Positions 32,803 to 45,000 of a stretch of DNA of 64,000 nucleotides are shown one piece after another. How positions within the stretch are numbered: position 1 is the stretch's first letter; each line of letters starts with the position of its first letter. Below the pieces are notes generated by a model. It was not told the origin of the DNA. It searched no databases and was given only the letters and a program-made list of their open reading frames with translations. The stretch is from Lampris incognitus (Eukaryota; Chordata; Actinopteri; Lampriformes; Lampridae), in NCBI RefSeq assembly GCF_029633865.1, contig NC_079219.1:11088420-11152419 (forward strand). The letters are read 5' to 3'. Both the position numbers and the translations under genes were made by a program.

Positions 32803-33232
32803 GGGGACTCCTCATTGACTATATTCATTTCCTAGCCCTTAACCCTTGCCCTCATGACGACATGCCTAACCTTAACCCAATTCTTTTTTTTTAAGATTAT
32901 ATTTTTGGCATTTTCTGCCTTTATTCAATAGTGATAGTCAAGAAAGGCAGAGAGAGAGAGAGAACATGACATGCAGCAAAGGGCCCAAGCCAGATTCAAA
33001 CCCAGGCTGCTGTTGTAAGGACCCAGCCTTACGTGGTACGTGCTCTACCAGGTGAGCCACCAGGGTGCTCCAACCAAATCCTAACTCCAACCTTAATTCT
33101 AAAGTGAAGTCTTAACCCTAAAATTCCTCATGGGACCCATAAAATGTCCCCACAGGGTAGGCAGTTTCAGGTTTTTGTATCCTAATGGGAACATTTGGTC
33201 CCCATTAGGATAGAAAAACCTGGTACACACAG
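32803..33232. repeat. GGGGAC / CTGGTACACA repeat, copy 2, split by a SINE
   Basis: Same block order as 22068-22300 (GGGGAC start, CCTAAC-rich middle, ATGTCCCCAC, TTTCAGGTTTTTGTATCC, AACCTGGTACACA end), with SINE 3 inserted in the middle. Confidence 0.65.
32884..33071 (-). mobile_element. tRNA-headed SINE 3, nested
   Basis: Second copy of the family at 7107-7299. Flanked by AACCCAATTC (32874-32883) and AACCAAATCC (33072-33081), 8 of 10. The box B region is mutated (GGGTTTGAATC). Confidence 0.75.
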
Positions 33233-33234
33233 AA

Positions 33235-36200
33235 TAATTAAAACTGGCAGTGAATCTCTGTAATGTGTTTAATGAGGTGAGACCTCAGCGATGAGAGAAA
33301 GAATAGAAAGTGGAAAACAGATTCAGGGAGATAGACAGTCATGCAGAGAGAGAGGGAGGGAGAGAGAGAGAGAGGTGATAATAGTAATAAAAAGAGTAAC
33401 CCGCTCACATTTTTTAACACATTTATTAACATGGAGCCCTGAGAGATCAGGAAACAGAGCTTGTACAGAGTCCACACATCACAGTCTGTCAGACTACTCT
33501 TCCCATCATCCTCTCTGCCTTTAAGGCTACGGCAACTACAGGTAGATGCCTTCCAAAAACAGGAGGGGTGAATTCTTTAACAGAAGGTAGGAAAAAAAAA
33601 CAACATGAAAAAGAGGAAGACACTAAAACTTTATAGTACCGTCAATAGGAACAGAAATTTACTAAAGACTAATGCTAGAATTTTCTATAACTAGAAAGTT
33701 TTTTCCAGTAAGGACACTGAAGGAATCGTCGGCCATTTTGGCAGAAAAAAACTTTCAGATTGAATTTCAATTCTCCTTCATACTTTCAGTAAGTGGTTTG
33801 CTCTCTTGTTTCAACGATTAGGGAACACTTCCGCTCCCTCTGTGCTCAAGCGGACCCTAGTTTCTATTCCTACCCCAAAAGTAAAAAACATATACAAATT
33901 TGTAATTGAAGATTGACGCTGCTAAATCATTTGCCAGGCGAAATATTTGAGTCTACATAAAACAAAGTTTGCATTTCCATCTGACAAGATCAGCACTTGA
34001 TTTTTGATTTGGATGTTTCACTATGCTGTGACATCATGCTATTGTTGGCATGACTTCACTTCAGCATCTTTCATTCATTTGATTCCATTTATACCGTCCA
34101 AACACGCTCGTCACCCTCAGCTCAACCTCAGGCAGCATTAAATTGTACAAATTCAGCGTGTTTAAAAAATGCGTGGCATAATTCTTGCTTAAAAAAATAA
34201 ACTTCCACATTAAAAGGTTGGTTAGCTGAGGCTAGATTGTTCTAATTGCACAAGTGGTCGTGTCTCACGTGCTGAGAGAACCCAGAGATGGTTTTAGTGC
34301 AAAGCCATGGGTTTGATTCCTGTTGTGAGTTGCTACTCAGTCCACCCTGTAGTTTATGTACCGTAGTTTATATCCAGTACATCAGCATGAAAAAAATAAA
34401 ATAAATCGGGAGAAAATGAGAGAGCGCTCACTCACTTCCTGGTTCCCTCAAGAGTTGGCATTGCAACGGAGAACACTTCCCAATCAGATTGCTTGTTTGA
34501 AGCCAGCTGTTATCAAGTAAGTATATTCGCTACCCCTGTCCGAGACCGAGTTTGAGAGCAGTGAGCGTCAGAATCGAACAGCAGAGTCTTCACATTTCCA
34601 GATGGGATCTCTCCCTTTCTCCAATCAACGAAATTTGTCTGAAATCTTTTCGCTCTCTCCGCTGATGTCTGAAATGAATATTTGCGATTATTTGCTGTGT
34701 TCTTCAGCCACACAGTCCACTACTGGGGCAAACGGTGAAGTGACGAGACTCATTTCCAGAAATATTTTTGAGCCCGATGAATCTTTCAGTACCAGTTTTT
34801 AAAATTACACCAAAGTCTCGGCCTAAAATCAAAGATTTCCCAATATTCCGCATTCTAAATACTTTTAACATCAACATGGAATTCTGCTTCTCTGTCAGGA
34901 GTGACCCAGAACTAGCTTCTGCAAATGCTTTGTCACTTTTATAATTCTTATTTATTCATTATTTCAATTGAAAAGCTGTGAGCGAGACCGGGGATAAAGA
35001 CCCTGATAGGATTAGATCCTTGGCCGGTGAGGATAAACTTGACCGCTGGACATCTGCAGTAGTATTGTTTTTACCTGTACCATAGACTATCTCTAGTATC
35101 ACGCTGTGTACTAGTACCACATCATGATCTATAGTATTACTACGTATAGCAGTACCATATGTGCCACTCAGAGTTGTGCAGTAAGGCAGAGAAATCAGAT
35201 CCCCTGGTATTACTCCTTCTTGCTCCTGCTTCTGAAACCTTTTGGCCCAGAGAATGCAGAGAAACCTGTTCAAGTACCAATCCGGACTCTGTTCATGTCC
35301 AAGATGAGACAGGACTGAAGATGGTTGATCTGAGCTGAGGGTTCCTCTGTAATGTTGGACCATACCAATGTCAACAAACAGGACAGGGAAGTTAAACAGG
35401 AAGCCATAGACATTGCAGTTGTGTTATCCTGGTTCTGTTGGATTGGTCCGGTCCTCTGGCCCCTGTTTCACACAGTTCAACAGAGGTTTTGTTGGCAGGG
35501 TAGAGAGGTTCTGCTAAGTCCGTTCTAAGCCTTATTCTTATGGTTCAGTGATCAACTTGTCCAGTCTGGGTTTGGACCTCCTCAACCACCTCCTCATACG
35601 TGCCATTGTAAAGGGAGCAAACGTGTGTCACTATGGGGATGTGCAGTTATGTCACATACTGGACTCGTTCTTAGGTATTGGTGAGGTGCACCAGACTCAA
35701 CTAAATGCTGTCCCAGATTCGCCAGACCTCTCAGAGGGTTTCACGTTGAAACACTTCGGTATAGTAAAGCAAAGCTGCAATGAAAGCTGATGAATTATCA
35801 GTCATCGGTGGTGCTTCATATCACTGTCTGAAACACGGGATGCTGGTACAGAAACAGGAAGCGAAAACTACTTACCCCCCCCCCCACACACACACACACA
35901 CTACAACAACTTTGCTTTCCACGGTAAGTAATTATAATACTGAACAATAACAAAGCGATTCACTCAATTTCATTTGGGGTGTCGGCAGTACTGGGATTGA
36001 ATGTTGAAGTTGTTGACAAAAATGTGATTAATAGGCAGGATTGTAACATCTGGTCCCATTTTAGCTTTAAATGATTTGCCCTGATCTGGACCTGACCCAA
36101 CCTGGCCTCCAGCCCTCCTGTAGGGATATGGACTGAACACCAACAGAAATTTCAGAAATAAAACCACTCATCCACCTCGACTCCTGTTACACCAACTATC

Positions 36201-36606
36201 AACCTGTTTCCCCCTCATCATGCTGCTGATGACAGTGTACACACCCTGCAGTAGTACTACATACAACTTTTTCTCATGAGTTTACAGCTCCGAAATAAAT
36301 GAGTACATGGTGAAAGTAAATTCTGTCTGAACTAGCTTGTAACCAGATTTTCTCCTAGGTCTGTAGTGACTGTGAAGGGCTAAACCTGATTTTCCCAAAT
36401 ACATTGTTATGCCTAGAACAGAAGATAAGTGGTATTTAAGGAGTGTTTTAGTGTGCATACAGTAAACAGCAGGAAGTCAAACAGGGCTTCACATGTAGAG
36501 ACGGTTCAAGTCAAACTGAGAAAGACCAGGACATTCGTGTTCCAGTTCAGATCAGGACATACATGTTCCAGTTTGGTGGTTGTGCAAGGTACATCATATC
36601 TCTTGG
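33235..36606. other. Intergenic and plekho1 3' flank, unassigned
   Basis: No repeat family or gene recognised apart from a GA-rich patch (33340-33375) and a short CA tract near 35885. The part next to 36606 must include the plekho1 3' UTR. The first clear minus-strand AATAAA I see is near 34950, which would make a UTR of about 1.6 kb, but this is unverified. Confidence 0.4.
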
Positions 36607-37287
36607 TCACATCATGCTCTTCCTGTATACATTCTGCTTGGAACTGTTGGAGGGGGAGCGTGGGGAGAGGCAGGAAGTGGTGGGAGCGCCTGTCGAGGAG
36701 TTCAGCTGCTGGTACAACACCCTCAGACCCTTCACCTCTTCCAGCACCTCCCTGGCCTGACCCCAGACTGCCTCTGCCTCCCTCAGCAGTTTCTCAGCCT
36801 TTGCCTGCTCACTGTCCCTCTGCACCCCTCCCCGGACCTCCATCAGCAGCTCCTGCGTCCTCTGGAGTTTCTGGCTGATCAGGTCCTGCAGCTGGCTAAT
36901 GGGCTTGGTTCCTCCATTGTCTCCTGACACCACTGAACAGGGCACTGCAGACCCCCGGGTCTTGGAGGTTGGTGTCTCTGAGTTGGACAGGATCTCCTCC
37001 ATGGAGGAGCAGCGGGTTTTCTCTGCAGTCGTTAAATGTTCCTCCCCATCATTCTCCCAGGACACCGCTGTCTCTCGGGGAAGGCTCTGGGACTTCCCAG
37101 AAGTGTCAGTGACAGCTGTCTTGGCAGAGAGAGCACTGTCTGTTTTGGACCGGGGACAGTCAGGGCCCAGGTGGGACACAGATTTGTTCAGGTCAACCCG
37201 GAAGTTGTGGCTGCCGGCATCACGGGAACTTTCCTCTTCCTGGATCAGATCCAGAGTCAACATCCCGTCAGAGGTGGAGGTGGACGC
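36607..37287 (-). CDS. plekho1: plekho1 exon 6
   Basis: 681 nt with TGA at 36607-36609. Acceptor TGTCCAG then GCGTCC. Encodes [18 protein letters not shown], a low-complexity Ser/Thr-rich middle containing [11 protein letters not shown] (compare human RCASLEEILSQ), the coiled coil, and YRKSMM. The middle is poorly conserved, the two ends well. Confidence 0.95.
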   Translation of the reverse strand, partial: ASTSTSDGMLTLDLIQEEESSRDAGSHNFRVDLNKSVSHLGPDCPRSKTDSALSAKTAVTDTSGKSQSLPRETAVSWENDGEEHLTTAEKTRCSSMEEILSNSETPTSKTRGSAVPCSVVSGDNGGTKPISQLQDLISQKLQRTQELLMEVRGGVQRDSEQAKAEKLLREAEAVWGQAREVLEEVKGLRVLYQQLNSSTGAPTTSCLSPRSPSNSSKQNVYRKSMM

Positions 37288-37711
37288 CTGGACAGAAACA
37301 GAATGAACCACTTGGCTTGTAAGAACTTCTAATGTAGTCTGGAATATTCATTTAGGCTGGAATAACCTAAGGAACTCTGGAGTATTTTGATTTAGTCCTC
37401 AATTAGTAAATTTAGTCTTCAATATTGTAACTTAGTCTTGATTGTTTTATTTGATCTCAAATATTTATATTTATTCTGGAATAACTGAATTTAATGTAGT
37501 TTTTGGTGTGGTTTTGGAAATAATGAAGGAAAATAGTTTGGGTCCCAGACAGGTAGAAGTGAGATCTGAACTGTGTTGGATCTGAGAGGGGCCAGGGACG
37601 AGGACTTACCACAGCCATAAGGTGACCTCTTGTGGGCAGGCGTCGGTTGTGAGGGATCTTGGCCCGGTCCCGAGTCAGATGAGACAACTGGCAGTCATCC
37701 TCCACTGTGAC

Positions 37712-37801
<90 letters not shown>

Positions 37802-40800
37802 ATTAAAGGCTGTTTTCACCCGAAGTGTTTAGTCAAAATTAGTTTTTCGATGGGCAGGAGTAGTAGACAGTAATGGTAGTCGACAGTGGTAGTAGTAGAC
37901 AGTTCTAGTAGACAGTAGTAGTAGACAGTGGTGGTAGTACAGTTCTAATAGACAGTAGTAGCAGACAGTAATGGTAGTCGACAGTGGTAGTAGCAGACAG
38001 TTCTAATTGACAGTAGTAGTAGAAAGTAATGTAGTATACAATAGCAGTAGTAGCCAATCTGACATTATTTAAGACAATTCTACAATACTATCTCTAAATT
38101 TAATACCTGCACAATATTTTTGTTTCTGCTGCTCTGCTCTATCAGGCAGCAGAATGAGGTTCACTGTAATCCGATGCGAGGGTCTAAGCCCAGGATGTTT
38201 GTTGCTGTAAAGCCAACTGAGGCAAATTTGTAATTTTTGATATTGGGCTATACAAATAGAATTGACTTGACTATTAACAGCAGAAGATGTGCATGAGAGC
38301 AGCTTTACTATGATGGCAACTTAGCGAGGTGTATGAATCTGATGACCCAACCCTTCACCATGAATACTGTGTATCAAGACCTGAGAAGTCATGAGTGTAC
38401 CATCTTTTCTGTTTCTGGGTCAGTCTGTTTCATAGCAGTTTGTAATCCTAAATGATTATATCATAAATATTAAAAATTGGAATAAGTGTGAGGCAATATT
38501 CCTGTCCAAGCCTGCTTGTGAAGTACGGCATTAATAGTCCTACAACTGTGAGCTCTGTCAGACAGAATCTCTGGAGTACTGAACTCTTATATTCTGTTCT
38601 GTTTTTGTTCTTTTCTGTGCGATTCCACTCTGCACTTCTGTTTTGCTTGAACCAGAAATCCATCTGCCCTCTGGGAGTCTGGTGTCCAATATCAGGGCCT
38701 TTTTAGCCTGACGACACCAGAGCCTGTCACTAACAGATAGCTTCGTCTCAGTCAGTCTCTCTTTGTCACTCTCTTTCTGGCTCTCTGTCTGTTTCTTTCT
38801 CTATCAGATTGTCTCTTCTTGCCAGTCTGACTCTCGGTCAGTCAATATCACCATTACAACTCCTCAACAAGCTGCAGCAGGCTGCCCTTTATGGAGATTA
38901 TGGGTAATGACGGTGATGCAATAGCTATGAGGTACAGCCAAGTACCGTCAATACTCAAGTACCCAAATCCTTGTTAAGAACTTCTTGGAAGGGATTTGGC
39001 ATTTATGCAATGGTTACCAGCATGTGTGCTTTCTGAAAATTTGGATTCAAACTTGTGGACATAAATAAAAATAAAAGACAGAAATATAGCTGTGAGCAGT
39101 GACTGTCGGGTTCAAGCCCATTTAGACCTTTTACATCTGATCATTCAAGGTGTCCAGTAGTGATGTGCGGGTCGACCCACAACCTGCGGCTCCTGCCGGT
39201 CGGGCGGTTTAAGTAAGCTTACTAGACAATATCACAGGTTCGGGCACAGGTTTAGGCTACTAAATAAACAAAGAAAAAATAGGCTATGCCTTGAAATCAG
39301 TGTATTATGCTAGGCAAACAACCCAAAAATTAAATAGCGCAACATTGCTCACTTTACTTTAGCCTAGATTAGTTAAGACATTGTTAAAAGAAAGAGAAAT
39401 GGTAAAAAGGTGTTCTCAGAAAGTTGAATCGGTTCATCTGGACACACCGTTTAGTGGGAGAAACGCTTCATCAGTCATCTAAGTGACGACCTCAGTCTCA
39501 TCTGACTGCAGGTATCCCACCCTTATAAACAATACAGTGGCATAATGACTGAAACCAGTCCTCGGATTCATACGCAAATTGCCCTGACCATTAACTAGAG
39601 TACAATGGCCATGTGTACTATTCACGGAGGATTGGGGAATAGTTGCAGTCACAGCATTGTAAGATGTGGTGAAAAGGTGTTGTTGAAAAGTGTAGGTTGT
39701 GTTGTTAGGGGAGACTGTAAAATGGATTCATGCTATTCTGAGAGTGGAGGACAAAGTATTTTTTATTCTTTCCCCCAAGCTGTCATCCGACATTCAGAAG
39801 TGTCTTCTATGGAATAAACATTGTGGAAGAAAACACTTCCAGCTTAAAAAAATAAACCATCAACAAATACACTTACATCCGCTTAGAGGTCAGTTATCCA
39901 CAGTCAGTTTAATTGATTTACTGCGTTGATGTGACCATGGCGTTTAAACTAACCCATAATAGTAGCAGAGATCCTCTCGAAGGTTAATTAGACATAGTCG
40001 GTTTCCTCCAATCAGTTTCTTCTACCAGCCACTTTACCAGCTTACCAACCATAATGTGAACGTCCTGTTCTCTTCTCAACATCTGTCTGATGGTTAAAAA
40101 AGTAAGTGACAAATTATGTGATTTCACTGTGGCCTGCTGTCCATCCACCCTCTATGTTAAGATAAAAGTATACACTTTATCCATCCATCCATTATCCGCA
40201 CCGCTTATCCTGCCCTCAGGGTTGTGGGGATGCTGGAGCCTATCCCAGCAGTCATTGGGCGGCAGGCGGGGGGAGACACCCTGGACAGGCCGCCAGGCCA
40301 TCACACAGGGCCCACACACACACACACACACATTCATACCTAGGGACAATTTAGTACGGCCGATTCACCTGACCTACATGTCTTTGGACTGTGGGAGGAA
40401 ACCGGAGCCCCCAGAGGAAACCAACGCAGACATGGGGAGAACATGCAAACTCCACACAAAGGATGAACTGGGATGACCCCTGAGGTTGGACTACCCCAGG
40501 GCTCGAACCCAGGACCTTCTTGCTGTGAGGTGACCGCTATGAGGTGACTGCGCTAACCACTGCACCACCGTGCCGCCTATACATTTCATAAAAGAGAGAA
40601 AGTTGAGACGAGACCAGGGTAATGTGACGAGCTGTGAATCATCCTGCTGGTCAGACAGGAGAAATATAGTTCTCAAGAAAGGGTGTAAATAAAGGTATAG
40701 ATAGAGTCAGGTACAAATGTATATGGATAGAGGTGTAGATAGAGTTGTTGATAGAAGTATATAGAGGTGAACATATAGAGGTGTAGCGATGTAGATAAAG

Positions 40801-40927
40801 GTATATAGGCGGTTGTTCTTGCCTCGTCCAGGATTCGGTTCTTTGCGCGGATGATGGCGGTGTTTAAGGCACTGATCCATGATTCTTTCTCCTCTGGACT
40901 CACAGCGAGAAAGACCAGGTTAGGAAC

Positions 40928-40970
<43 letters not shown>

Positions 40971-41702
40971 GAGTTTATATACATGTACAGTTTGTGTTCG
41001 GGCGTGTATGTTTGTGTTCTGGTAATATTTTTGTTAACTGACTGCAACACAACACTGGAATTAAAGGGGACTGAACTGAACTGAACTGAACTGTAAAACA
41101 AATTTTCATGTAGAGTCCACTGGTGTCTGAGTTACTGACAGCTGAGCCTTTTCTGGAACATCAGAATTTGGGTCTTCGCTGGATTTAAGACCAGGTTTCA
41201 ATTCTGGCAGTAGAGTTGTAGCACATTAAGTTGCTGGTTTCATCCCCGGTGCATCAAAGTGAGCAGAATCAAGTCGTCTGCATAGAACCACTACTTTACT
41301 TCTCTTTCTTTCAGAAAGAAACCAGTGGCTGTAGACTTCTAACATTATTTATATAGACATTAAACAATTTACATTCCTATCTGATAGCTTTTCTCGGAGC
41401 AAGGACTTTTTGTATGTTTTTACCATTTCTTTAATTTTCATAATGCATGGATTTAATCACATCATAAACCTTTCCAACCATACAAACCACACTATAGCAG
41501 TCTGTCCTACAGAACTTCAAGCCAAATAGAATAAAACACTTTTTTAAAGTCTACAAACGGATTAAAATATCATTTTTTTCACTGGAACATGTTTTCTAAC
41601 TAAGGAGTGCACTGTGATTCTGAGTGAAGATTTTCACAGGGAAATACTATAAGAACAATACGTTTTATTAATTAGTCTCTGTTTCTGTCTCCCGCTCTCT
41701 CT

Positions 41703-41757
<55 letters not shown>

Positions 41758-41816
41758 GGCCATATGGTGATCTCTCTCCCACAGAGCTTCAGGAGAATCA
41801 GTCCGCAGATAGACTC

Positions 41817-41892
<76 letters not shown>

Positions 41893-42029
41893 TCAGAGAG
41901 AGAGAGACAGAGAGAAAGAGAGGTGAAACAAAAGCTACTACCACCCGGTCAGAATGACACACTATCCTCCCCCAAGGAATTCTGGGTATTTCTGGGTCAG
42001 CCTGCAGATGGCTCAAAATTTGTCTGGAC

Positions 42030-42097
<68 letters not shown>

Positions 42098-45000
42098 AGA
42101 AAGTGTGACTGTTTTCCTTTCTGTGAGTGAGAAAGTGTTTAAAAAGAGACACAGGCAGATAGACAGACAGACAGACAGACAGGTAGAGAGACAGACCGTG
42201 TTTCCAGGACTCTTGTAGCGCAGCAGAGTAAACTTGCTGTGGTTCTTCTTACTGCGGCTCTTGGCCTTACGGACTTCCTCTGAGCGTTCATAGTCAGACA
42301 GATCCACCACCTCTTGCACCTTTTTCTCATCCTTCACCTGAAACACAGAACAGAGGTCACCGAACTACACAACATCCACCATGTGTCTGCTCACTCGAGG
42401 CTTTGGGTGGAACTGTGACTGTGTTGAATAAAAAAAACTGGCAAACCCCCCCCAAATCCTCAAATCAGAAGCAGAACCTGCCAGTCCATTTTGAAAACAC
42501 GTCTTTCATCAGACTGATCCAGGATGAGTCTGAATTCACAGAACCCTTTTCTGAACAGCTTAAAACCACTTCCTGGTTTTTCATGCCAGCAAACAGAAGA
42601 AGGCAGGAAGGTAAAGAACACAAATAGAAGAGCTGGAGCAGAAATCTTCATATCGCTTCTCTCTTTGTTTCACTCGCTAATCCTGTAGTTTACCGCACAT
42701 GCACAGGTGTGTTAGCATACAAGAGGCAACACATTACAGCAACACACGCAGCCACACATACAACAACTAGGCCTGCACAATTAAATATATCGTTTCAGCT
42801 TCGTTGTCGCAATGTGCACAAGCGATGTGAAGGCAAATTAACTCAAACGCACGATGACACAACTTTTTACTGCTTGATACTAAAGGAAAATTGATACTAA
42901 AGGAAAATTCTGTCTTATATAACACAATTTGCTCCCAATTTCACTCCATGTGGACAAATGACACGTGGACGTGTTCGTCTGCTTCTTGGCTAGCGATGCT
43001 GCGAGACGCAGTTATATCCACTGGCACCGCGGTTAATCTGCGGATCAGGCGGGCCGGGTCATAAAAATCAACATTCTGAGTTAAGAGCGGATGTGTTACG
43101 GGTGGGTGAAATAATACGTTGTTAATAAGGAAAATATTAATCACATTCTCTAAGATGTGGACATATTTTAAGCTTCGTTTTTCACGAGGCACAAATTAAC
43201 AGGCGAGACTAATTGCGGCAGTTGTGGCATCCATTTGCCTTAAGCAGCAATAGAGGCAAAAAAGATCCGAGAGAAAATTAAAAACGGAAAAGGCGGGGCA
43301 GAAAAGTTACGTACGGGAGCGGTTTAGTGAAATACTTCACTACGATGTGTCAAGTACTGGGTATGTCATACAGCCGCTGTGAAGCACCGGATGTATATGA
43401 TGGCCACAAAACCGGTACCTCAGACATGGAGTAATATTGTAGTGAATTCAGGGGGCAGCTGGGAACCGCCGCAGCCGGGGTGCGAACCCAGATCTCCCGC
43501 ACCACGGGCGACTACATTAACCGGTCGACTAAAGGGTCCGACCCATTAGCCAACTGGCTAGCGAGTCTACTCATTCATGATCGTTCCACTAACCCCCTCC
43601 TCCGGGAAGCCCCGCGCTTCAGTATACTCCCTCACGCCTCTGGGCGCACGCGCTTCTGATCTCACGGTCTCGCCGCCCCACTTCTGACACCAATGTAGGG
43701 AATTCAGTGGGCAGCCGGGAACCGCCGCAGCCGGGGCGCGAACCTGGGTCTCCCGCACCACGGGCGACTATGTTAACCAGTCGACTGGTTTACATATATC
43801 CCACTGACAATAATATGCAGAGCCGGCCCAAGGCTTTATGGGGCCCTAAGCAGAATTTGATTTGGGCCACCCCCCATGCTAAACCCACCTCCTACCACCG
43901 ACAATATTATGTCCATGCTTGATCGTTACCATACCATTGTCATGACTTATGACGTATGTTTATCCGCCAGACCGATAAACCCTTTTAGGTGATATACTGT
44001 CGCGATGTGCTTGCTTACAGTTATGATGCGCATGAACCTGGACCCAGCTCTGACGTAGGCAGTGGAAATGATTAAACCAGTAGCATTAATTTGTCAGTCT
44101 GTTAACAACACGATATCAAAATATTTAGTTTTTGTATTTTGGTGATTATTACTGATATGATATATCACACACACAACAATATATATATTTATCAGCCTGT
44201 CGTGTTTGACATTTCAAGCGTTCTTGGGGGCCCCCTGCTGGCGCGGGGGCCCTAAGCGACCGCTTAGTTCGCTTATGTCTCGGGTCGGTTCTGGTAATGT
44301 GTGATCGGATGCGGGTCCCTAAATCGGAGAAAATAATTCGTTTGGGCGGGTGGTGGGTGGAGGATTTAAGTGTAGTGCGGATTCGGATGACGTCAGAGCC
44401 GGTCAGCGCATGACTATTCTCAGCCATCGCTCTACGTCATCTGTCCGGCTCCATCTCCTCTTTCTTCCCGCACGAATGGCGAAAAAAGGCCCTTTCACAA
44501 TTTCCCAACAACTCCCCTCCAAAAACATCCCGGTTATTCTAGAATGATTAATTCTTTCAAAATAAAGCTACTCATCTGGTGACAATCCCTGTATTTTTTT
44601 CATATCGTAATATATATCGCAGAAAAAAACTATCGCAATGTGAGTGTTTTCCGGGGTCGTCCAGCCCTAACAGCAACACACACACACACACACAAAACAT
44701 AACACAAACTGCAACACACACACACTGCGAAGGGATCCTCTTAGCCAGTAATTACAGCTTTTAAACCGGTAAAAAGTCTCAAAATCCAACAATGATCCGG
44801 CAACAATTCCACCCGAAGAACAGGAAGTTTTATGAAAATAAATAACATTTCCAATAGACCCTCCCTTCTATCAGAAATGTAGCTCTTCAGACGTAGGTTA
44901 GCGTCTTGGGTGATTAAACAAATGAATTTTCGTTGTGATTTTCTCATTTGGGCCTCGGCCGTTCGCTCGTTGGAACACAAGCTGCTGTATGTGGCCTTAC

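Larger units (their letters stand above)
28949..32805 (-). mobile_element. LINE copy 2 (same family as 1-2835), multiply interrupted
   Basis: The minus strand has a 302-residue open RT part (29359-30267): YQFAYQANRSVEDAV, FIDFSSAFNSINP, GAPQGCVLSP, and the intact catalytic box KIIKYADDTTIVG that copy 1 has lost. Endonuclease pieces follow at 31300-31440 and 32650-32800 (LGDFNHTNLSL, CFTETWLDQS). Insertions relative to copy 1: an L2-tail (30638-30706), a hAT MITE (31465-32029), a solo mini-LTR (32031-32165) and a hAT MITE (32296-32651). It ends at its 3' side in the GATA array. 5' truncated in the endonuclease. Confidence 0.88.
42768..44669. mobile_element. hAT-type element, 1.9 kb, host of nested insertions
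   Basis: Ends TAGGCCTGCACAA (left) and the inverse of TAGGGCTGGACGACC (right), with ATATCG/TATCGCAATGTG interior motifs at both ends. Flanking octamers ACAACAAC (42760-42767) and ACAGCAAC (44670-44677) match at 7 of 8. Contains the mini-LTR element (43438-43794) and another hAT MITE (43818-44293). I see no transposase frame. Confidence 0.65.

Noticed and set aside
34959..35363. 134-residue minus-strand open frame near the plekho1 3' side
   Set aside because: No family resemblance, no coding signature; more likely 3' UTR or intergenic sequence.
41764..42346. Long open frames of Val-Cys or His-Thr repeats at CA/GT arrays
   Set aside because: Dinucleotide repeats lack stops in these frames. 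Only the part at 42197-42337 on the minus strand is a real exon.
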